Origin: Candidatus Avelusimicrobium fimicolum
Lineage (GTDB): Bacteria > Elusimicrobiota > Elusimicrobia > Elusimicrobiales > Elusimicrobiaceae
NCBI GenBank assembly: GCA_900541355.1
Contig: UQJU01000049.1
Span: 1-11,126, forward strand
DNA length: 11,126 bases
Reading direction: 5' to 3'
Shown: piece by piece, positions 6,387 to 11,126 of the stretch
Layout of the letters: every line of letters begins with the position of its first letter
How positions within the stretch are numbered: the first letter of the stretch is position 1
Translations under genes and position numbers: made by a program
Notes under the pieces: generated by a model
The model's database searches: none
Told to the model about the DNA's origin: nothing
Seen by the model: the letters and a program-made list of their open reading frames with translations, nothing else

Positions 6387-6392
6387 TGTTGT

Positions 6393-6421
6393 TTGACCTC
6401 TCCCCTGCAAAGTTATACAAT
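6393..6421 (+). promoter_or_regulatory. Sigma-70-type promoter of nifJ
   Basis: TTGACC (6393-6398), exactly 17 bases, TACAAT (6416-6421). Each box differs from consensus at one position (TTGACA, TATAAT). Transcription would begin near 6428, giving a leader of about 80 bases. Confidence 0.75.
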
Positions 6422-6429
6422 ATACATAG

Positions 6430-6475
6430 GCCGGAGTACCTTCCGGGCTGCCGCATTTAGTAGCGGCGTTTTACC
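6430..6475 (+). promoter_or_regulatory. Two small hairpins in the nifJ leader
   Basis: The leader contains CCGGA/TCCGG, then GCCGC/GCGGC followed by GTTTTACC, the second loosely terminator-like. The stems are only 5 bp. They may affect mRNA stability or attenuation, or be chance. The nifJ ribosome site AGGAG (6493-6497) lies beyond them, 11 bases before the ATG. Confidence 0.25.
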
Positions 6476-6508
6476 GTTTTAATTTAAGCAAAAGGAGACT
6501 TCTCTATT

Positions 6509-9500
6509 ATGGCTAAACTAGTTGCTATGGACGGCAACGGTGCAGTATCCCACGTCGCCCACGCTACCAACGAAGTAATCGCTATTTACCCGATTACCCC
6601 GTCCTCTACGATGGGCGAAATCTGCGACGCTAAAAGCGCCAAGGGTGAAACCAACATTTGGGGCAACGTTCCTTCCGTGAACGAACTCCAATCCGAAGGC
6701 GGTGCCTCCGGTGCCGTACACGGTTCCTTGACCGCCGGCGCGCTGACGACCACTTTTACCGCTTCGCAGGGCTTACTTTTGATGATCCCGAATATGTACA
6801 AAATCGCGGGCGAACTCACGCCGACCGTGTTCCACGTGTCTGCGCGCGCTATCGCCACGACGGCTTTGTCTATCTTCGGCGACCACTCCGACGTAATGGC
6901 CGTACGCCAAACCGGTTGGGCTATGCTCTGCTCCGACAACCCGCAGGAAGCAATGGATATGGCGCTTATTTCCCAAGCCTCCACGCTTAAAGCCCGCGTG
7001 CCGTTTGTGCATTTCTTTGACGGTTTCCGCACCAGCCACGAACTGAATATGGTGGAACCTCTTACCAAAGAACAAATGCACGAAATGATTGACGACAAAC
7101 TTGTGGAAGAACACAAGTCCCGCGGTTTAAACCCGGAACACCCGACCGTGCGCGGTACCGCCGCCAACCCGGACGTGTACTTCCAAGCTCGCGAAGCCGT
7201 CAATAAATTTTATAATGCCGTTCCCGGTATTGTAAAAGAAGAAATGGCTAAATTTGAAAAATTGACCGGCCGCCACTACGAACTCTTCCAATACGTCGGT
7301 GATGCGGATGCGGAACGCTTGGTCGTGATTATGGGTTCCGGCGCGGACGTAGCGCAGAACGCCGTAGAAGCGATGAAAGGCGAAAAAGTGGGCGTACTCA
7401 AAATTAAATTATTCCGTCCCTTCTCTATTGAAGATTTTATTAAAGTCATCCCGGCCTCTGTTAAGAGAATTGCCGTTATGGACCGCACGAAAGAACCCGG
7501 TTCCTTGGGCGAACCGTTGTTCCAAGATGTTTGCGCCGCTTTCTTAACCAAAGAAGCCAAAGCAAAATTTGCCGCTACCCCGCTCATTATCGGCGGCCGC
7601 TACGGTATCGGTTCCAAAGACTTTACCCCCTCTCACGTTAAAGCCGTGTTTGATAACCTGGCCGCCAACGAACCCAAAAAAGAGTTCACGGTCGGTATCA
7701 AAGACGATTTGACGAATTTATCCTTGCCCGAAACCAAATTGGAAAGCAAAGCCGCCAATGATATTTTTGCCGCTTTGTTCTACGGTTTAGGCTCCGACGG
7801 TACAGTAGGCGCCAACAAGAACACGATGAAAATCATCAGCGCCAACGGTTTCTTTGCCCAAGGTTACTTTGTGTACGACTCTAAAAAGTCCGGGTCTATG
7901 ACCACGTCCCACATCCGCTTCGGCAAAAACTATATCCGCGCGCCTTACCTCATCCAATCTGCGGACTTTATCGGCGTGCATATGTTTGACTTCTTGGATA
8001 AATATGATGTGCTCGGCAAAGCCAAAAACGGTGCCACCGTACTTATCAACTCTCCTTACAACGCCAGCGAAGTATGGAACCATTTAACCGCCGAAGTACA
8101 GAAGATTATCATTGACCGCAAACTGAAAGTGTACGTCATTGACGCTTCCGATATTGCCTTGGCTACCGGTATGGGCAGCCGCACCAATACCATTATGCAG
8201 ACGGCCTTCTTCGGTATTGCGGGCGTAATCCCGACCGAAAAAGCCATCGCCGACATTAAAGAAGCCATTAAGAAAACCTATTCCAAAAAAGGCGAAGAAG
8301 TGGTGCAGAAGAACTACAAAGCCGTGGATGCCGCCTTGGCGGGCTTGCAAGAAGTAAAATATCCGGCCGAAGTAACCTCTAAATTGCACACCAAAGCCCC
8401 GGTTCCGGCGGAAGCCCCTGCGTTTGTAAAAGACGTTTTGGGCGAAATGATTGCCGGCCGCGGCGACGACTTGCCGACCTCCGCTATGACCGAAGGCGGT
8501 GTGTATCCCACCGGTACCACCCAGTACGAAAAACGCAACATTGCTATTATGGTACCCCAATGGGACCCCAACACTTGTATCCAATGCGGTTTCTGCTCCT
8601 TAGTCTGCCCGCACGCTGCTATCCGCATTAAAGCGTACGACGGAAAAGCCTTGGAAAACGCTCCCAAGACTTTTAAATCTGCCGACGGCAAAGCCGACCT
8701 TGCCGGTCTTAAATTCACCGTACAAGTAGCGGTGGAAGACTGCACCGGTTGTGGCGCCTGCGTATTTAACTGCCCGGCCAAAAACAAAGAAAACCCGGAA
8801 AAGAAAGCCCTCAATATGGTGCACCAGTTGGAAGTTCGCGACAACGAAATTGACAACTACGCTTTCTTCTTGGGCCTCAAACAAGCCGATGTAAAAACCA
8901 AAAAAGAATCCGTCAAAGGTTCCCAAATGAGAAGACCTTTGTTTGAGTTCTCCGGCGCTTGCGCGGGCTGCGGTGAAACCCCGTATGTAAAACTCTTAAC
9001 GCAGTTATTCGGCGACCGCTTGGCCGTAGCCAACGCGACGGGCTGCTCTTCTATTTACAGCGGCAACCTGCCCACCACGCCTTATTGCAAACGCGACGAC
9101 GGCAAAGGCCCGGCTTGGTCTAACTCCCTGTTTGAAGACAACGCCGAATTTGGCTTGGGTATGCGCTTGGCGTTTGACCAACTCAACCACGATGCCAAAG
9201 CGGCTTTGACCGAAGCCAAAGAAGGCGGACTTAAAGAACACGCCGCCTTGGTGGATGCGATTATCAACGCCGACCAGAGCACTGATGCGGGTGTGGAAGA
9301 ACAACGCAAACGCATTGCGGAACTCAAAGATATTTTGAACAAAGGCGCCGAAAAAGGTTGCGAAACCTGCAAACGCCTGTTGAGCCTGGCTGACTACCTC
9401 GTCAAAAAATCCGTCTGGATTTTGGGCGGCGACGGTTGGGCCTATGATATCGGCTACGGCGGTTTGGACCACGTTTTAGCCAGTGGCAAGAACATCAAAA

Positions 9501-10078
9501 TCTTGGTGCTGGATACGGAAGTCTATTCCAACACCGGCGGCCAGATGTCCAAAGCCACCCCGTTGGGTGCCAAAGCCTTGTTCGCCGCGGGCGGCAAACA
9601 AATGCCGAAGAAAGACCTCGGTATGATTGCGATGACCTACGGTAACATCTATGTAGCCCAAGTGGCTATGGGTGCCAATATGAACCAGACCATCCAAGCC
9701 TTGGCGGAAGCCGATGCTTACAACGGTCCGGCCCTCGTAATTGCGTACTCCCACTGTATCGCTCACGGGATTGATATGTCCAAAGGTATGGGTGAAGCCA
9801 AACGCGCCGTACAAGCCGGCCGCTGGATTCTCTACCGCTTCAACCCCGAAGCCCGCTACGAAGGCAAGAACCCCTTGCACGTGGATAGCCCGTTAGGCGC
9901 GCCGACCTTGCCGTTGGCCGACTATATGAGCGGCGAAAACCGCTTCAAAGGCTTGATGCGCGACAACCCGGAACTCGCGAAGGAACTTATCAAACGCGCT
10001 GAATCCGAGTATGCTTGGAGACGCGACTTGTACAAACAACTCGCGGCTATCCAACCCGCTGAAAAAGTCGTAAAATAA
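6509..10078 (+). CDS. nifJ: Pyruvate:ferredoxin (flavodoxin) oxidoreductase
   Basis: A 1189-residue single-chain PFOR (EC 1.2.7.1) that oxidises pyruvate with CoA to acetyl-CoA and CO2 and reduces ferredoxin or flavodoxin. The N-terminal domain has the pyruvate/thiamine residues T30 (YPITPSS), E63 and R113 (SARAIATT), one position off the Desulfovibrio africanus numbering T31, E64, R114. A CoA-binding domain (about 260-415) and a gamma-type domain (about 416-630) follow. EKR is at 674-676. Two 4Fe-4S ferredoxin motifs follow: C690, C693, C696, C700 and C745, C748, C751, C755. The proximal cluster ligands are C818, C821, C846 and C1083, and the thiamine-diphosphate site is GGDGWAYDIGYGG (973 on) with NTGGQMSKATP. 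There is no long C-terminal extension. It has strong C-ending codon bias, a near-consensus promoter and an AGGAG ribosome site, as expected for a highly expressed fermentation enzyme. It is a monocistronic unit. Its last 57 coding bases are repeated downstream. Confidence 0.98.
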   Translation: MAKLVAMDGNGAVSHVAHATNEVIAIYPITPSSTMGEICDAKSAKGETNIWGNVPSVNELQSEGGASGAVHGSLTAGALTTTFTASQGLLLMIPNMYKIAGELTPTVFHVSARAIATTALSIFGDHSDVMAVRQTGWAMLCSDNPQEAMDMALISQASTLKARVPFVHFFDGFRTSHELNMVEPLTKEQMHEMIDDKLVEEHKSRGLNPEHPTVRGTAANPDVYFQAREAVNKFYNAVPGIVKEEMAKFEKLTGRHYELFQYVGDADAERLVVIMGSGADVAQNAVEAMKGEKVGVLKIKLFRPFSIEDFIKVIPASVKRIAVMDRTKEPGSLGEPLFQDVCAAFLTKEAKAKFAATPLIIGGRYGIGSKDFTPSHVKAVFDNLAANEPKKEFTVGIKDDLTNLSLPETKLESKAANDIFAALFYGLGSDGTVGANKNTMKIISANGFFAQGYFVYDSKKSGSMTTSHIRFGKNYIRAPYLIQSADFIGVHMFDFLDKYDVLGKAKNGATVLINSPYNASEVWNHLTAEVQKIIIDRKLKVYVIDASDIALATGMGSRTNTIMQTAFFGIAGVIPTEKAIADIKEAIKKTYSKKGEEVVQKNYKAVDAALAGLQEVKYPAEVTSKLHTKAPVPAEAPAFVKDVLGEMIAGRGDDLPTSAMTEGGVYPTGTTQYEKRNIAIMVPQWDPNTCIQCGFCSLVCPHAAIRIKAYDGKALENAPKTFKSADGKADLAGLKFTVQVAVEDCTGCGACVFNCPAKNKENPEKKALNMVHQLEVRDNEIDNYAFFLGLKQADVKTKKESVKGSQMRRPLFEFSGACAGCGETPYVKLLTQLFGDRLAVANATGCSSIYSGNLPTTPYCKRDDGKGPAWSNSLFEDNAEFGLGMRLAFDQLNHDAKAALTEAKEGGLKEHAALVDAIINADQSTDAGVEEQRKRIAELKDILNKGAEKGCETCKRLLSLADYLVKKSVWILGGDGWAYDIGYGGLDHVLASGKNIKILVLDTEVYSNTGGQMSKATPLGAKALFAAGGKQMPKKDLGMIAMTYGNIYVAQVAMGANMNQTIQALAEADAYNGPALVIAYSHCIAHGIDMSKGMGEAKRAVQAGRWILYRFNPEARYEGKNPLHVDSPLGAPTLPLADYMSGENRFKGLMRDNPELAKELIKRAESEYAWRRDLYKQLAAIQPAEKVVK

Positions 10079-10087
10079 GTTTGTAAC

Positions 10088-10144
10088 GCAGGATGAAAAG
10101 CCCCCGGCAAGCGAAAGCGACCCGGGGGTTTTTCTTATCCCTGC
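10088..10144 (+). terminator. First terminator after nifJ
   Basis: CCCCCGG (10101-10107) pairs with CCGGGGG (10122-10128) and is followed by TTTTT; the loop contains GCGAAAGC. An outer imperfect dyad, GCAGGAT (10088-10094) with ATCCCTGC (10137-10144), extends the palindrome. The structure therefore fills nearly all the space between the nifJ tail and its second copy. Confidence 0.85.
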
Positions 10145-10151
10145 AAGCGGG

Positions 10152-10216
10152 CGCGACTTGTACAAACAACTCGCGGCCATTCAGCCCGCTGAAAAAGTCG
10201 TAAAATAAGTTTGTAA
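10152..10216 (+). pseudogene. Second copy of the nifJ 3' end
   Basis: Sixty-five bases repeat 10022-10086 at an offset of 130, with 62 identical. The segment holds the last 19 sense codons of nifJ (RDLYKQLAAIQPAEKVVK in frame), the TAA stop and the next bases GTTTGTAA. The three differences are all third-position synonymous changes (GCT/GCC, ATC/ATT, CAA/CAG). It has no start codon, ribosome site or upstream reading frame, so it is a non-expressed remnant. Homology stops abruptly on both sides, and its own terminator follows. A relic of recombination with a diverged nifJ allele is the favoured reading; assembly joining of two strain variants is the alternative. Confidence 0.85.
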
Positions 10217-10222
10217 GGAAGT

Positions 10223-10262
10223 AAAAACCCCGGCCGAGTTTATCACTTGGCCGGGGTTTTTT
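10223..10262. terminator. Second, strong bidirectional terminator
   Basis: AAAAACCCCGGCCGAGT and ACTTGGCCGGGGTTTTTT form about 17 paired bases, with one G.U pair, around a 5-base loop. T-runs occur on both strands. It follows the duplicated nifJ tail and could also stop minus-strand transcription from prepilin 4. Confidence 0.85.
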
Positions 10263-10293
10263 ATGGAATATTTAGCAATCTGTTGTTGTCATT

Positions 10294-10347
10294 TGTCGTC
10301 ATCCTGGAAAGTCGGCCGGCGCGGAGCGTTCCAGGATCTGTTGTTAT
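10294..10347 (+). repeat. Palindromic repeat, TCATCC...GGATC type
   Basis: The stem ATCCTGGAA (10301-10309) and TTCCAGGAT (10329-10337) surrounds a 19-base GC-rich loop and is flanked by TGTCGTC and CTGTTGTTAT, the same flanks as copies A and B. It is the partner of the repeat at 4264-4300. It lies between the second nifJ terminator and the end of prepilin 4. Confidence 0.8.
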
Positions 10348-10365
10348 CAACAAAAAGGAAACTTC

Positions 10366-10908
10366 TTACAAATTCATCCCTTTGCAAATCTTGGCACACT
10401 TGGAGTGAGAGCCGGAGCATTGAATTTTCCCGGGAGTAGTCGTGTTGTCGTAATAAAAAGCCACCACACAATTAGGTTGCTCCCACTTATTCCCAGCCTC
10501 GTTCAGTCTGCCGAAACCGCCCCACACCCGCGGACAATCCATATTTCCACCACAATCTCCCTCCACATACTGGTCAATCCAAGTACCATTATCATAAACG
10601 ACAAGTCCTGCCCAAGGTTTACTATTGGCGTTTCCCGCGGGAATAGAAATATCCAAATCGTTTAAATTGTCGGTATATTTGCCATTAGCCATATAATACA
10701 CTTCGTTAGCGTTTTTAATGGCGCGAACTAAGGGAACGATGCTGTTCATTTTACTTTTTAAAACTGCTGTTTCGTACTGTGGCAAAGCCACCCCCGCCAA
10801 TATGCCAATAATGAGAACTACAACCAAAAGTTCCATAAGGGTAAACCCCGCGCTTGCCTTGTCTTGCAGACGGCAGATTTTTCGCGCCCTTTTGGTTAGG
10901 GAAGCCAC
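10366..10908 (-). CDS. Type IV prepilin / pseudopilin-like protein (prepilin 4), start uncertain
   Basis: From the nearest usable start, GTG at 10908, this is 180 residues. The leader would be 21 residues and basic (TKRARK...RLQDKASAG), cut at G21|F22, with Glu26 at +5 (FTLME). The membrane helix and ALPQY motif match the other prepilins, and the head has Cys in GDCGGNMDCP and CVVAF plus three near the C-terminus (IQCSGSHSKCAKICKG). The GTG has only a weak AAGAA upstream. The same frame stays open to an ATG at 11124, but that extension runs through palindromic repeats and would give a leader of over 90 residues, which I reject. A long leader is unlike the 4-8 residues of the other three, so repeats may have displaced the original start region. 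It could be a low-expressed or decayed gene. Confidence 0.75.
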   Translation of the reverse strand: MASLTKRARKICRLQDKASAGFTLMELLVVVLIIGILAGVALPQYETAVLKSKMNSIVPLVRAIKNANEVYYMANGKYTDNLNDLDISIPAGNANSKPWAGLVVYDNGTWIDQYVEGDCGGNMDCPRVWGGFGRLNEAGNKWEQPNCVVAFYYDNTTTPGKIQCSGSHSKCAKICKGMNL

Positions 10909-10966
10909 ATTGTTCTTGTTGTGTTTCAAGCCAACGAAACGGCAACAATAAAAAATACATCTTTGC

Positions 10967-11003
10967 ATCCCATAGTGTTTGGCGGCCCGCAGGGTTACGG
11001 GAT
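10967..11003 (+). repeat. Degenerate palindromic repeat upstream of prepilin 4
   Basis: ATCCC (10967-10971) faces GGGAT (10999-11003), followed by CTGTTGTT as in the other family members. The interior has AGTGTTT near the left arm, as in copies A and B, and an additional GC-rich segment. The stem is short, so this copy is weaker than the others. Confidence 0.5.
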
Positions 11004-11010
11004 CTGTTGT

Positions 11011-11055
11011 TTTTGTTGTCATTTCCGAGTGTCGTAGTCGGAAATCTGTCGTTTT
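11011..11055 (+). repeat. Palindromic repeat with TTTCCGA stem
   Basis: ATTTCCGA (11021-11028) and TCGGAAAT (11038-11045) form a perfect 8-bp stem with loop GTGTCGTAG. The flanks TTGTTGTC and CTGTCGTTTTT match the other copies, and the loop GTCGTAGTC resembles copy B. The stem sequence is entirely different but still paired. Confidence 0.75.
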
Positions 11056-11061
11056 TCTTTT

Positions 11062-11105
11062 TAATAACAAAAGATCCCCGACAGAAACCTTCGGGGATGA
11101 CAAAA
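11062..11105 (-). repeat. Palindromic repeat with TCCCCGA stem
   Basis: ATCCCCGA (11074-11081) and TCGGGGAT (11091-11098) form a perfect 8-bp stem. The loop CAGAAACCT resembles the CAGAAACAC loop of copy A. The minus-strand flanks TTTTGTCATC and ATCTTTTGTTA match the family. It forms an inverted pair with the repeat at 11011-11055. Confidence 0.75.
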
Positions 11106-11126
11106 TAGAGGCAAATCCTTTCATTT

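Noticed and set aside
6586..9880. Many long open frames on the strand opposite nifJ (for example 6586-7203, 8314-8856, 9476-9880)
   Set aside because: They are shadows of nifJ produced by its C-ending codon bias; none has recognisable motifs or a ribosome site, and nifJ is unmistakable.
10289..10471. Open frame of 60 codons on the minus strand
   Set aside because: It overlaps the end of prepilin 4 out of frame and the repeat at 10294-10347; no ribosome site or family resemblance.
16..11105. CRISPR array or insertion sequence
   Set aside because: Repeats are dispersed, variable and not regularly spaced, and there is no transposase, integrase or Cas gene in the window.

Overview
The window looks like part of a chromosome from a strictly fermentative, anaerobic, Gram-negative-type bacterium. 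The best fit is a gut-type Elusimicrobiota (Elusimicrobium-like). This lineage call is an inference from three things together: several single, scattered type IV prepilin genes with almost invariant N-termini, lysine/diaminopimelate synthesis by the DapL aminotransferase shortcut, and a large one-chain pyruvate:ferredoxin oxidoreductase. No rRNA, tRNA, CRISPR array, transposase or integrase is visible.

Layout. Positions 1-250 hold palindromic repeats and a terminator. On the minus strand, dapF (2883-2050) and dapL (2050-821) are joined by a TAATG stop/start overlap. A prepilin gene (789-277) follows 31 bases later and ends at a strong terminator. Divergent from dapF is a small nitroreductase (2954-3499, plus). 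It converges on a second prepilin (4052-3555, minus) across a shared bidirectional hairpin. Positions 4053-4513 have no gene; they hold dispersed repeats and a 77-base imperfect palindrome. A GT9-like glycosyltransferase (5716-4514, minus) has a clear promoter that ends at its start codon, so its mRNA may be leaderless. A third prepilin (6294-5824, minus) is divergent from nifJ (6509-10078, plus). nifJ has a near-consensus promoter and a dyad just upstream of it. After nifJ come a terminator, a second copy of the last 65 bases of the nifJ locus, and a second terminator. A fourth prepilin (about 10908-10366, minus) lies between more palindromic repeats.

How the genes work together. DapL makes LL-diaminopimelate directly from tetrahydrodipicolinate and DapF epimerises it to meso-diaminopimelate, for lysine and peptidoglycan. 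NifJ oxidises pyruvate to acetyl-CoA with reduction of ferredoxin or flavodoxin, the central step of anaerobic fermentation. The four prepilins would be processed by a prepilin peptidase and used by a type IV pilus or type II secretion-like machine encoded elsewhere. The glycosyltransferase probably acts on surface glycan.

The most unusual content is non-coding. There is a family of short palindromes whose stems vary with compensating base changes, including a composite repeat of about 110-120 bases present twice in opposite orientation. There is also a duplicated nifJ tail whose three differences are all synonymous. I see no complete new defence or mobile system here.
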